Source: Glossina fuscipes (Eukaryota; Arthropoda; Insecta; Diptera; Glossinidae). Taken from it: a stretch of 64,000 bases of DNA. Made by a program: the position numbers and the translations under genes. The first letter of the stretch is position 1. Each line of letters begins with the position of its first letter. The DNA is taken from NCBI RefSeq assembly GCF_014805625.2, contig NW_023998434.1:1263912-1327911 (forward strand), in the 5' to 3' direction. The notes below the pieces were generated by a model. It was given only the letters and a program-made list of their open reading frames with translations, searched no databases and was not told where the DNA came from. Shown here piece after piece: positions 12,081 to 25,089 of this stretch.

Positions 12081-15000
12081 AGTCAAATATTTACTTTTTA
12101 TCAATTTTTTTCCCACTCTGTTGTCCTATGCCGTGTGACGTTATACTTTTGTACGAATGTTTAAATAGCAGTAATTTCGAAAATTGATCCCGTCCCATCC
12201 AAATTTCCTGCATTCATTCATTAGGCGAAAAGTTATTATTTCTAAAATTTAGTTTATAACGAGTAACGATTTTTAAAAATTAACCCTTATTTACTGACTG
12301 GTCGGTCGTAAGAATGCTCCGATTCACTTCAAAAGCATTCGAGCAAAACATGACAAATATCATGAAAATATCTCAAAACTTGCGAAGCAAATGTATATGT
12401 TAGAGGGACGTTAGAGGGACTGGCCAAATTTGTGCTTATATTAAGTCTTCCTTTCTATTGCATATATTCAACCTGATGTGGTCTCTAAAGAGCTTAAAGT
12501 AAATTTTAATTAAATCGTGAAAATCGATCTCTCCGATATTTTCGAATACATTCCAAAATCATGATTATTGCCGATATATTTAGCTCGATTGCACAATTAG
12601 TTGAGAAAATGCCAGAGGATTGACAAGTAGACGCGAAAACATAAAACAAAGTAAAAGAAATTGAAAATTATATGAAGAACTTTGATAAAGGGCTGGTCCT
12701 GATCAAGAGAGAGTTGCTTAATGGCCTGCTCGTAGTTAATTTGCATTAAGTATAACTTTCAATATTGAGTTTAATATTAAGCACTATGGGCAAAGGGATT
12801 TGCGTAAAATTTTATGCGAATTTGAACCGAAGGCAATTACGACATTAATCCCTGGCAATGATTGTAATAATAAAAAACTTCCATCGACTCAATCTTTTTG
12901 TGCAAAAGGCGGCTTTTTCCATCTTTAGGTCTTATTCCATCAATAACAAGCTTATCTACCTCTTAATTAAAGCAAATAGAGTAAGAGCTTAAGCTTTTCG
13001 CACTTCGCACTTCGCTCCTCTTAAAATGTGCTGAGTAAAGAGTTTTTCTTAAAATTAAGATGATTGTTAACGAGTGTAGTATTAAAAAGTTATTTCACGT
13101 ATGCGATCATTTACATTGATGTTAAATATATATATACATATAAGCAAACGTGGCATTAGTCGCTTGTGCACATAAAATATGATACATAGACATGCTGGGG
13201 TGATAATAATACGTAAGACTAACAAAAGCTGTATCATATATAAAAAAAAAAAAAATAAATAAATAAAAAAAAAAGCTATAAAATACAACATACTTATACG
13301 TGTACAGCATGTACAGCATGATACATTAACACGAACACAGTATTTTTGATATTTGCATGCGACGAAGGGAGTAGGGAATAGCGTAACAAGGACAGCAACA
13401 TAAACAATAAATTATGATACGCGTTAAATTAAAGTCGTTAATATTAATACAAATAAAAGTGATATGACATATACACATACATGCTCTAACATATACATGT
13501 ATTAAATGTAAATATGTATTTATATATGTGTGAATGCGTGAATAAGTAATGTTAGGATTTTAAGCAGATAAAATAAAATAAAATTTTAGAACAATTCTTC
13601 CTTCCCGTTGAAAATGGCATAATTAAGTTAAGTATTATAAAAATCTTTTTCATGCTATTAAGGCTCTTCAACTTACGGGATTTAGGGTAATTTATATGAA
13701 AACGTAAATAAGTACATACATACATACATATAATCCTTCTTTTACTATGTTATCTTTTTGATAATAAGTGTATATGCTTAAGGGCAACGGTTTATGTAAC
13801 GCTTTTAATGTGTGGCCCTTAAGGCGTGCTTCCTAAACACGTATATCAAGACAGACACACGAACTCTACGTAAATTTAATCTAATTTGCTTTGATTATAT
13901 TTAAATATTTTGTTAACCGTTAATACGGTCGGTCCAGTTTAAAGTTTTCCTGCCATCGCCTGCCCATAATCGTAGACTTTTACGTTGTTTGCTCTGCTCT
14001 GCTCGTACATACCAAGCGAATGTTATTATGTAAAACGTTAAAATGATTCGAATAGAATGTGTTTACCCTTTTCTTCTTCCTATCTCCTCTCGTTATCTAT
14101 CTCTTTCCCTATGTGTGTGTATGTGGTTATGCGTCCATTTTTTGTTATAATTTTTTGCTGCATTTACAATTTATTCCTTTTTTTTTTTTCTTTACCCCGA
14201 AAAATGATGCTGTTGCTAAACGCAATTTATTTAAGATTTTTTTTTTTTTTACTTATATTTTTAGTTTTTTTAAGTTGGTCCCATTGCGGCCAGACTTGCT
14301 GACGCGTCCTGTTACTTTGCTTAGATTTTGTAAATTCGTTTAAAATTAAGGGATGCCAACCGTAAAGATTTTCAAAAAAACGAATAAAGATAAAATAATT
14401 GTTACAAAAAGTTTACGTCTCTCTGTCGCTACACTTTGTTATCTATCAAAGGGTGTATCAGAATGAGATAGTATATCATTTTTTTCTTTATTTTCTAATT
14501 GATTATGTTTTTGCTTCTAATGCAAATTAGCGAGATTAGAAAAAAGAAAACGCTAGAAGAATGAGTGCTTTAAACTCAGCTAAGAAGCGCACTCTCTTCC
14601 AACATTTTTTTAAAAAATATTCATGCAATTGTTACAGAAAATATGTAATTTGGAGAATTGAGGGGAATTTTTTTTTTTTAAGGTTTTTTCCCAAGCACTT
14701 TATCCTGAACGTTTTCGGAAGCAGACTGAACGCGGCTTAGCTTTGGCGAACTACTGCAAAAGCCAGGCGAGAAATTTCATGTCGAAATAATTTACATTCA
14801 AGGGCAAGCTTTCTCTTTTCGTTTCTTGTGTTCGTACAATTTTTAGACAAATTGCATCAGGGAATAGTTGAACGAAAAAAAGTTTCAATGTCTATCTTTC
14901 ATTCATTCAATACTAAGTATAATTAGTATATTGATGATGCTAGCTATGTTCTACTAACCTATATAGAGCACAAGGCAAAGATTATTTATTGCCATTCAAT

Positions 15001-17640
15001 GTTTCTAATAATTAGAAAATTCACTATCATAAAAAGCAAAACCAAACAAGGATATAACGTTGATATATAATATCGTTGCATTTAGGAACACCTTCGAATT
15101 AAAAAGCAAAACGATACAGAAAAAGCTCAAACTGTTTCGTGTTTTTTTAATAATATTAATATAACTTTCTTTTTTTTTTTTGCTTTATTTCAGAAAATTT
15201 TACCCAACCATATATATATACATATATATATACGTGTATATATTGTATATAAAATTCATATAAATGTATAAAGATATATTTTTATATATATATATAGCGA
15301 CTTTTTTATCGGTTTCTTTGAAAACGTTCCCGTTGCAAACATGTTCTCAAGTCTTTAAGTTTTGCTTGTAAACCTTTTTCGCCAAAAAACTCTACACTTA
15401 ATTTTTGAACGACTTAATTACTTTTTCAAGTGGCTAACTTAAATCACTGACCTTCGCTAAGAAGCCAAGTCAGTTGCAAATTTAAAGAAAATAAATTCAC
15501 TTAAGAGAAAAAAAGCAAAGAATCTATCATTCTCTTGAATATCTATCTTCCCATTCAACCATTGTTAAGGAGTAATTCTTATATATATATATCCATCGAT
15601 TCAAACGAGTGGTAATTGGAAGGAGTCAAGTGTAATGAGTAAGCCCCATGGTCTCGAATATCGTGTATTCGATTTTCCATTCTCATCACAAATTCAGTTT
15701 ATGTTGCATTTTTTTTAAAAAGAAATCGATCAATGCTAGTCTGTTACTAATCATTGGACTATGCCGTCAAAGCCATCAATAAAGCACAAGCTTTTGGTTC
15801 CACCTAAAGGAAAGCAGTTTTTTTTTTGCCAAGGCTCTAAGACCTAGCGGTCGGTGTGGACTATAGATGTCATATCTTTACCACTACACACTGAGTTTCT
15901 GTCTCATCTCTTTCTCACATCATCAGTTCGTATTTTTGCACTTAATATATGTATCAGATTTTAAAAGTACTTTATGAACGTGAATTTTTGCAGGCATTGT
16001 CGATTGGTGGCAATCGACAAATGAATGTGGGTATATAGAAATGAGATAATTCGATTAGAATAAATAAATTATTGCATTAACATATTTGGATCGAGCTAAG
16101 GACGGGGTACCTAGGCGATCCCATTTTCCTGAAGGAGTACATTGTGGCTTTCGCCTTCTATGCCGACTATAAGTCGACATTGTAGTCCATTCATCAACTC
16201 CCCCTCATCGAGCGGGACTCGACATTACGTTATTGAAAATTATTAAATGTTTTTTTTCCTTTCAAATGTTAAATGTTTTGTACTCGGAATGCTTTCATTT
16301 TTTTTTTTTTTTTTTTGTTTATTATTGAGCAAAGGTCTAATGCGTTAGCATACATATCTCTACTATCTAGAAACCTACATAATTGAGATTATCTATAAAT
16401 TTTCAATCATACACCAAGCCCCCAAGCCCCCCATACAAATGTGTTACGGCTTTAGGAATCCATTGGAAATTTCTTTATGATATTTTTTTCTTCTCCTATG
16501 TCTGATGAACATATGAACATATATCATAAACGTGCGTATTACAAGACAGTCATCCTTCATTTATGTATTTATGTTACTCGTTGTTCAGCATTCCCCATTC
16601 TATCGAACAATGCTCGCAACACGCACGTGCCCATCGAAAACTGCCCGTACGTATATGTACAAAATTGTTTTTTATGATATATGGTTTAATACTGCTATGC
16701 GTTGTGTGTGTGTCATATAAATAAAAATGCAAATGTGTGTGTGTTTTCTTTCATGTAGAAATATTTATAACTCTTCCTCTTCATTTATTGTTACTGTTAT
16801 CGTTGATTGACAGCCATTACGATAAGATTCAAATAATGTTTGATAACATTAAAAAGCTACAATCGCACATACGCATATCGAAACATGACATGACATATCT
16901 CTGTTTTGTAAATATAATAAATAAATCATTTTTATATAAAATTATGAGAATTAAATTGAGTTAAACAACATAATCCATCTAATCCAATAAGAACAAATAG
17001 TAAATATTTATTACATCATTATTGAAATGAAATCGAAGAATGTTTTAAAATAAAAGTTAATAAAAAAGAAATTTCGAATAAACTCGATATGATTATTGTT
17101 CACTTTCTTCTTTTTTGCTTTCGCCTACAATCGATACTTCGCAGTAACGGAATTTATTTTATGCCAAATCGACAACAGGCTAAATGTTTACAATAAGTTA
17201 CTTTAGTAGAGGAAAATATATCTTTTTGGTATTTTCTATCTGATAAGGAAAACAGGTTTCGTTTCCTGCGAACATTTCGCAAAATTTCAAAATGTCCGCC
17301 AAAGTGAAATTTCACTTTTTCTTCAAAAAAAGATTCATTAATATTTGGGTTTTTAGATACAAAGATTTTTGGCAACAGAACTACCGCATGGATCAATTTT
17401 AACTCTTTAAATACATGTAAGGGGTCAATATTTTTCGGTGAGGTTTATTTCTATCAAAGATTTTTAAACGTCTATAATCAAATTTTTTCCACATGGTTGA
17501 GTTGTCAACACATATCTATTTCTATCAAATCGATCAATCGATCAATGACTCGTAACCTTGCAGAATCGTTTATCACACCACTAGCACACATTAGTAGCTG
17601 AATATCTAAAATTTCAAGTCGTTAACAGTTTCACATAACT
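12081..17640. other. AT-rich non-coding DNA
   Basis: T-runs and TA tracts (about 13122-13142, 15212-15296). A short GC-richer patch at 16080-16230 holds a 33-codon coding-like frame (YLGDPIFLKEYIVAFAFYAD), which is not enough to call a gene. Confidence 0.5.
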
Positions 17641-17663
17641 ACCCCCTGCTTCCTCTGTTTCAG

Positions 17664-17749
17664 AAATCACTGAAGCGGACTTTCACATCACTAAATATCC
17701 AAGTGGTTAGGCTATTTTGGCTTACGGTTTGCTTTGTCCTTATTGCAAA
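17664..17749 (+). other. Small exon-like segment with good splice signals
   Basis: A pyrimidine-rich acceptor (CCCCCTGCTTCCTCTGTTTCAG, 17642-17663) and a donor (GCAAA|GTAAGT) enclose 86 bases. One frame is open throughout (begins KSLKRTFTSLNIQ and becomes hydrophobic); the other two contain stops. Size and signals suit a cassette exon, but the peptide resembles nothing I know, and pairs of this kind arise by chance in 64 kb. Confidence 0.13.
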
Positions 17750-18294
17750 GTAAGTAAACATATTCTCCATCGCCTTAAGGCTTCGAGTCGCTTTAGGCTA
17801 GGCCATCTGTCCCTACCTACTTGAAGCAATTGTTAATAAAATTTAGGTCACTCCCAATGAAATTTTCGTTATTGCTTAGGTTCATCAGGACCTTCCTGTT
17901 ACGTCTTCACTTTTTTGTAGTCTTTACTTGCATGCATTTTCGTAGTTGATGGCCACAAATTAAAATTTTGGCGTGATCAGCTTGCAATCAGGTCTGTTGT
18001 AAGGAGAACTTTACGTTTAGTCACAACTTTTATACGGAAAGTGGTTTATAGGATGGTCCTATTCGATCCGTGTTTTGCATGCAGATTTAGTGCGCCAAAC
18101 AATTAATTGTGGTTAACTTTCGTCAAGTCATATTAAAACTCATAAATTGTTTTTGAAGAGACGGCTTTCTATAAAGAATAGCAAAAATAGTTCGACTACA
18201 TCCATTTTGAGTTGCGTCCATATGCCTGTGTGCCCAGCATCATTGAAATATCTCTAAAGCGCGATCTACAAGCTTCACACAATATTAAGGGGTG

Positions 18295-18415
18295 CCATAA
18301 GGCAGACGTATGGACAGACATGTTTAAATCAATTTTCGAATGATTCAGAAAACGATTTTAAATCGTTTAGGACAACAAAAGATCGTTGTTACACACATCC
18401 GCACGAATTTCTTAA
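18295..18415 (-). mobile_element. Interspersed repeat family C, copy 3 (partial)
   Basis: Reversed: 'aaattcgtgcggatgtgtgtaacaacgatc' then 'aaaatcgttttctgaatca' and 'aacatgtctgtccatacg', the family C order. Confidence 0.4.
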
Positions 18416-19512
18416 ACTCTTAACGAAAATGGAATAGGAATAGGCCGAAAAGGGCACTGGCGATAGGCCAAACTGTTTACGTCTCTTATAGTCTTACTTT
18501 GCAAGAGAATGTAAAACTTGCTATATTTATTTCTCAGAGTCAGCAATGAATCCGTGCAGTGTAAAAGTAGCTCCGATTGACCAACTGACACGCCCATTTA
18601 GTCGTTTTTTTTTTTTTCAATTTTGAAATAGAGAACTGATGTTATAAATATTAAAAATGCGCCTGCAACCGAATAAATGGTTCTCAGTTCTTCTTTCTGC
18701 TTAACGATAACAGTCACACACACAAATATCTATCGTAACCAATTTTTAGAGAGAATTTATAAAATTTTGCGATTCACGCACATGCATATATTTGCTCTAT
18801 ATATGATTATCGTATAACTACCGGCAATTGCCGTTTATCAAAATTTACAAACGGGGGAAACTAAAAGTAAAGTTTAACAAGAACAAAACCAACACTTACA
18901 AACAACGCAAGTTTTTTGAGATCTCCATTAACAATAAAGCATAAAGTTTTATACTTTTCTTTATTCCTTTCTTTACGGTCTGCTTTTGTTATCTGCAGTT
19001 TAGCCTACCCATCCCTTTTTGTCTCCTTCCCTTCCCTGCTCATCTTCTTCGATAATGGAAGCAAGGATATCTTGAAGTCTTAAAATTGTTCAGCTAGTGA
19101 ATGAGAATACGAATGAACCGAAACTATATATTTGGCAGTAAGGCTTATCGTACGTATTGCAGCAATAAAGTCCAGTAACGTATGGTCTGCAATTTATTAT
19201 ATGGATATTCATTTTAATATTTATGCATACACGAGATTTTTCGAACATGAAAGTCTTACATTTTATGGTTTTATATCGTTGTCCAAAAATTAAAGAAAAC
19301 TGAAAAGTAAATAAGTGAAAGGTATACCAAAGTGAGTTGATATTTCCCCAACTTCCTTATAAAATATCATTGTTTATTTAATCAATCTTAATACGTTTGC
19401 TTTAGGTTGATTTGAAAATAATTTAAAGATCGTATATAAGTAGAGCTTAGCAAACGGGGATATTCGTACGAAGTGTAAAAAGTAAAATGCACTGAAAATA
19501 AATTAAAAACAG

Positions 19513-19517
<5 letters not shown>

Positions 19518-19551
<34 letters not shown>
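19518..19551. repeat. (TA)n microsatellite
   Basis: About 17 TA units. Confidence 0.9.
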
Positions 19552-19552
<1 letters not shown>

Positions 19553-20355
19553 TTTTTTATATAAAATTTCATTCGAAGGAACCGGGAAACTTTTTATAGG
19601 ATCTTTCCAGCTTTTCATGAAATCTCTTGTCCAAATTTGCTTTTATGCCACAAATCAAATTACATTGACTTTTATTAAATGGTTTTATTTTTGGAGAAAT
19701 TACCCAAAATCTATTGTAGTCGATAGAATGCTTGTTAACGATTTTTAGTCAAATTGTTGATTCCCAGATATTCCTCTAAAAAAATAATAAAAAAAAATTG
19801 GACTATCTCTTCTTTGATGAATTTAAGTTTTACACAGCATAACACATAAAGTGCTTAGTTCGTAACATTACGAAAGCTCTTGGCGGCAATTTCCTACTCA
19901 GAAGCAGTTCTGTCCAACTCATCGGATAAAATGAAACGAAACTTGTAGGAACTTTTAGGATGGTTCTTCGCTATTAGAAAATATAGCTTTGCTAAGGTGA
20001 TTCGATAAATGAAACAACGCAGTTCATTAATTTAATGGTGGTCTTGACTCATGGGCTCAGATTCTACTTTATCACGAAAGCACGACTTGTAATACTTTTG
20101 AGGATCATTTACTGTTGACCTTTTGACAGCAAATAATGCGTTTAACCAAACTGTCACTGCGGCAAATCCTGTCACGTTAGTATGCTCGCTTAGTTATCCG
20201 ATAAGTAGATGTCGCATTACTGTCGCATTATTTTTAAAAAGTGCAATCTCTCCAGTCACGCGTTCCGAAATTTCACGTCTTAAGATTATTTGATTGATTG
20301 CTGTTTGTGAAAAATCGCAATCTCTCGTGTTGACTAAGCATAACTTTTTGATGAT

Positions 20356-20430
20356 CCACCTGAGTGGCCGAGTAGGTAAGAGTCTCGACTAGCAACTCAA
20401 CGGGGGTCGCGGGTGTTCAAGTGCGGTAGA
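20356..20430 (+). other. tRNA-Ser-like sequence (tRNA pseudogene or SINE head)
   Basis: TGGCCGAGTAGG at 20365-20376 is a full match to the pol III A-box consensus and to the D-arm of type II tRNA-Ser. Next come GACTAGCAACTCAAC, resembling a serine-tRNA anticodon arm, a GC-rich extra-arm-like stretch (CGGGGGTCGCGGG), and TGTTCAAGTGC (20414-20424), a degraded B box at 7 of 11 positions. The anticodon stem and acceptor stem do not pair properly, so a functional tRNA is unlikely. The order of parts is that of a tRNA-derived SINE 5' head or an old tRNA pseudogene. Confidence 0.4.
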
Positions 20431-22219
20431 GGTTTTAATAAAGCCGAAAGCCTCAGATGCTACTGCTTTGAGACTTTAGTCTAAGAATTTATTCTCTGAC
20501 TAAATTTATAATACTAATAATATTAATAATACTTCTTGATGTATAGCTTCAGAAATGTTGCAGCAATCCTTCTCCAAAGAAAATGACAATTTTACAAATT
20601 CTAACCTCGTATTTGAGTTCATGCGGACGTTGACGATGCTGAGTACAGTGGATCCTCAAAAAAAGTGGTAATTACACTCCTCGGTAGCGTGAAGCGAGGT
20701 TGGAAGACGTAGCAGACATCTCTGAGCATATTAAACGGGAATGTAGTCAGGCAGTGTTTGCATAACAACTTAGAGAAGGCTGGCGTACTGGTTTGGGGAC
20801 ACATGCATCCTAACATACTTTGACCGTGAAAATGGTAAAATTGTATAAAATTGAATTTCGAAATGCGGCCACAATCAACGTAACTTCCAGGTTTGAAGTC
20901 TATCGGATATTATATATTTGAAAATCCCAACAGGAGACTTCAGGATCAATTTGGCTCAACCTATCAGTAGTAGGTCATTTCGGAGACTGAATCATATTTT
21001 GATAAATCGATCTGTAAAGAACATATATCGCTGCATTACTTTTAAAGCAGACTTCAGGCAGAAAAAAAAAAAAATATTTTTTAACTCTTCACTGAGCCAG
21101 TTAACACTTCCACTTGTTTTTTGTTTTAAAATTTTTTGATGTGTGGTTCATGGGATAAAGTAAAAAAATTGAAACTCTTCATAGTATTTTTTTAATACTT
21201 CGGAGTATTAATGTGCTCTGATATAAAAACAAACAAAAATCTCATCCATGTCTCATTCAATGCTTTCAACAATTTCAACAATGCGAAATTTAAGATAAAT
21301 GCTAAAGTTTTGTTTTTTTTTAGCGCAACCAAAAATGAATCGAATGAAAAACTTCGAGATCAACATATTAAAGCTCACGCAGTTGTTGAAAACAGAAAAG
21401 CTCTTTACTATTCGAAATCTCTTAAGCGGAATATTTCAAAATGGATACTTTCTCTCTACATACGAATGTTTCAGTACATGACTTAGAGTTGGAAAGCAAT
21501 TTGATGAGATGCATTTTTGAAAAAATTTAACCGCATTTTTTACACCTCGACTTAAGGACAGTAAAGAGAAGAAAGAATTTCTTTTAAAACAAAGTACATG
21601 CTTGGAAAGCGATATTGATTTGCTTCTTCCGTAATAATAGATAAATAGGCAAACATAGTGTTACAAAAATCCCAAATCGAGTTCATTCCAATTAATTGAT
21701 TTTCTCAAATATTTAATTCGCTAGAGAGGGAAAACCCATGTGCACATTCGGGCGGCGCGTCATGCAGCTGCCGGCCGAGAAAAACGAGGAAAGTCAGTCG
21801 CACAAGAACATTTGAGTCGAAAAAGAATATTAGAGTCGAAAAGTGGAGAGTATTGCCAGCGTAAATAGTCTTACTCTTAAACAAATTGATTGTAATTAAA
21901 AGAGTCTTGTCTTGAGAACGTGCAAGTGTGTTTCTCTTAAAAAGACTATGCACGATCCAGTGATGCGAACCGTATCCGAGAGAAGCGAATTTCGTAACAA
22001 TAGTTATGAACATCAAGAGTAATCATAAAACGTATGTATACAGCGCCTTAAGATGGGAATACTTTTTCGTACACTTTGGGACCCCCCTTAAAATAAGCCG
22101 CTGTACATTAACAATGTAGTCTGTGTTGTTGTAAAGGTCCGAGAGTTACATTTACTTTATTGTTATGCGAATTTTTAAAGTTTACATTAACTATTTTATC
22201 AAATTTCTAGCATCTTTTT

Positions 22220-22241
22220 ACACACACACACACACACACAT
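22220..22241. repeat. (AC)n microsatellite
   Basis: About 11 CA units. Confidence 0.9.
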
Positions 22242-22534
22242 ACAAACATACCCACAGACTAGTGCATGTTCAAGATTGTTAAAATTGTTGGTTATTTTTT
22301 TATGTGTGCATTCACTAATCCACACAAAAATATGCTATAGTTTTTTTCTTGCTTTCCTTGTTCAGCTCCTCTTGACCAGAAGTTAAAACTTTTTAGTTTT
22401 TACTAAATTTCCAAAACTTTTTTTGCCACAGTTTGGTGTAGAAACCTAACGTATTTCGGCTTCCGGTGATGAAATAAAATTCCATAATCAAATGTACCGA
22501 TATACAAGTGCATATATTTATGTTTGTATGTAGG

Positions 22535-22538
22535 TATA

Positions 22539-22588
<50 letters not shown>
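22535..22588. repeat. (TA)n microsatellite
   Basis: Long TA tract with GTATA interruptions at the left end. Confidence 0.9.
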
Positions 22589-22591
<3 letters not shown>

Positions 22592-22726
22592 GTATATACA
22601 AGTTGTTATTATGTTGCCAAGTTTTTCCTAAAGTTGCTTTTCTTCATACATATGTATATATATATATGTGTGTTACACTAAGAATATTTAGTTGAATTAC
22701 ACGCAACCAAATTATTTGCTGTTATT

Positions 22727-22773
22727 ATTATTATTATTATTATTACTACTACTAATGATTATTATTATTATTT
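22727..22773. repeat. (TTA)n microsatellite
   Basis: TTA repeat interrupted by ACTACTACTAATGAT. Confidence 0.85.
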
Positions 22774-23406
22774 TTAATTGTTTCTAATGCGATCATTTTC
22801 GCTAATGATTTCAGTCATCTTTCTTGTCTTGTTTTAATTAAGTACATTTTTTCAAACGCAAAAAAAATCTCATTTTCCTTAGCTTAACTAGAAGATAAAT
22901 CTTTCTCGTGCTGTTTCCAGTTTGTTGTCGTCATCTTATCTTGTTATTCTGTTTATTTGTTTGTCACCCGTACTTCTAATTAAATTGTGAATGCAATTAT
23001 AATGATTTCTGAAAATTCGCCTCATAATCGCATAATCTTAGAAGGATTTCTTTAAACGCAAAGCAGTTAATTAAATAAATATTACCACACTATGGTTGCG
23101 GTATAACGGGCCAAGAAAAACCATCAACGGCAGCAGCTGATGTGTTTACTAGGGCTCACCATTTCATCATTTTTATCCCTCTGTCTCTCTCTCTCTTTCT
23201 CTCTCTCCCTCTCTATCTGGCGCACTTAAAATTCGATGAAAATGCTTGTCCTCGTACTGGTTTCCTTCGAAATGTAAAGAAACACAAACAGATGCATTTG
23301 CACACTAACACACGCGTATAGCCATAAAAACCACAAGTAGTATTAAAAGTTATTGCTTTTATCAAAACCATCATCATCTCATCATATTTAGTTATCTGAA
23401 GTATAA

Positions 23407-23437
<31 letters not shown>

Positions 23438-23447
23438 AAAGAGAGAT
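23407..23447. repeat. (GA)n microsatellite
   Basis: Interrupted GA repeat (GAGAGACAGAGAGAGAGAGA). GA runs can bind GAGA-factor-type proteins in flies, but no promoter is evident here. Confidence 0.85.
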
Positions 23448-23604
23448 TAACTTGCTGCGTTACTTTGTTATGGTTCGTCTCGGGGTAGATCGCTCTAGAG
23501 ATATATACATATGCATACACATTGTGTATTCGAAACACTTTTGTATTTTAGGGTCTCGTGTGTGTTGATTTTTACTTGTTATTTTCAAGTAGGATAGTAA
23601 AAAG

Positions 23605-23605
23605 A

Positions 23606-23640
<35 letters not shown>

Positions 23641-23641
23641 A
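23605..23641. repeat. (TA)n-(TG)n microsatellite
   Basis: About 14 TA units followed by four TG units. Confidence 0.9.
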
Positions 23642-24534
23642 GTATATAAATATTAACAAGATATTAAGTAATACTGTTAAGGTTTTTGGGTTTGCATTCT
23701 ATTCTATCTCTCAGTTGTATTTGTGTCAACAGCAAATGTGGCTCATTGAAAAGTGTATTGTAATTAGATTTAATTTACTATCTTGCCATCAACATGCGAA
23801 CACATCGTTGACGCATACTTGCCGTCCCCAAAGTAATGTCTTCATAAGACATTTCACAATTTTATACAAAATTTAATTTCTATACTAAACATTAAGTGCA
23901 CACTTTTTATGATAAGGACGTAAACGTTTCGTATTCGTAGAGAATACTTCTAGCATAAAATATCCTCAACATTACATAAGAAAATTTTTAATAAATTGCC
24001 ATTAGTTCTCTTATAAGAAAGTTTTCAAATCTTCTAGAAAAGATTTGTAAAAAAACTTGATTTAAAAAAATCATAATAATTTTAATTAAAAAAAAAAAGA
24101 TAAACAATTCTACTTCTTTTCAAAGTGCATTTTTTCCGCTCTCGACATCTGGAAAATCTGGTGAATATTTATTGAATAAATACTGAAGTTACTTTATTAA
24201 GTGTTCGGGTTTTCTCTCGGGATTCTCTCAGTTTTTTGCACGCACTATCTCTTCCAGGCATTCTTACATTCTTGTGGTATTCTTTTATGGGATCTTCGTA
24301 TCCCATAATCTTTGTATCCCTTCATGTTTTGCGCAATTTCTTCATTTACGGTTTCAATTGTACTAAGTGAATCAATACAGATCTTAAAAAATATAAAATA
24401 TCGTTAACTGACTTGAGTACAAATTGTTCCCATCTTCCAATCCATTATTTATGCGTTTTTGCGAACTTTATCCGTTTCTTCTCTTTTCTTGTCTTAGTTT
24501 TCCTATCGCTAAGAATTAATGAATAATTTCACAT

Positions 24535-24592
24535 AATATAATATAATATATAATATATAATATAATATATAATATAATATAATATAATAATG
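24535..24592. repeat. (ATAATAT)n-type AT repeat
   Basis: Alternating AATAT and AATATAT units of 5 and 7 bases, distinct from the plain TA tracts. Confidence 0.85.
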
Positions 24593-24819
24593 ACGACTCT
24601 AGGCCGACAAACAATTTCGACGCATAAGTGACAAGAAGGTTTAAGCAAAATTTAACCAATGTAATCAATACTGGAAAAACTTCGTGGCGTTCCTTCTAAT
24701 AGATAACTCTCTACCACATCGTGTATCGTTGGACATAGTAAGGCGATTTTAAAACCCGACTGTCCGTCGGTAATGAAAATAAAATATTTCGTGAAATCCA
24801 TTTATTTAGTCGTAAGTAA

Positions 24820-25074
24820 ACCATCTTTTCATATTGCACCAAAATTGTGAAAACCTTGATGGATTTTGACCAAGACGATGATGCTTCGTAGGCTTATGAA
24901 ACAGTTCGTCATGCTTATGATGATTATGTTTTAACAAAAACTCTTCAAGAGGAAGACTGTCGCCGCGAATTAACTAAAGAGCAGTCTTAAATCATATCCA
25001 TAACCCTGTCGACCAACGGAATGCGTGTGAATTTGGACGAAAAAATGCCGCGAAGTCTTGTCTGTCTTACCTAA
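24820..25074 (+). pseudogene. Coding-like relic with in-frame stops (unidentified pseudogene or transposon ORF)
   Basis: In one frame between the stop at 24817-24819 and the stop at 25072-25074 there are 85 codons with only two internal stops, TAG at 24889 and TAA at 24988. The composition is unlike the surrounding AT-rich DNA: an acidic MDFDQDDDAS, then AYETVRHAYDDYVLTKTL, then a charged EEDCRRELTKEQS, then NGMRVNLDEKMPRS. This balanced use of D, E, K, R, Q and T is typical of real protein and poor in the F, I, N, Y and K bias of random AT-rich translation. It sits in a GC-richer block (about 24.6-25.45 kb). Family not recognised. It may be a decayed retrocopy, a dead transposon ORF or, less likely, chance. 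Confidence 0.3.
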
Positions 25075-25089
25075 TAATGAGAATACCAG

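Larger units (their letters stand above)
20480..24600. other. Non-coding DNA with dense microsatellites
   Basis: Apart from the listed repeats, 21720-22016 is somewhat GC-richer ('cattcgggcggcgcgtcatgcagctgccggccgag') and could hold an old LTR or other insert; no terminal motif could be confirmed. Confidence 0.5.
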
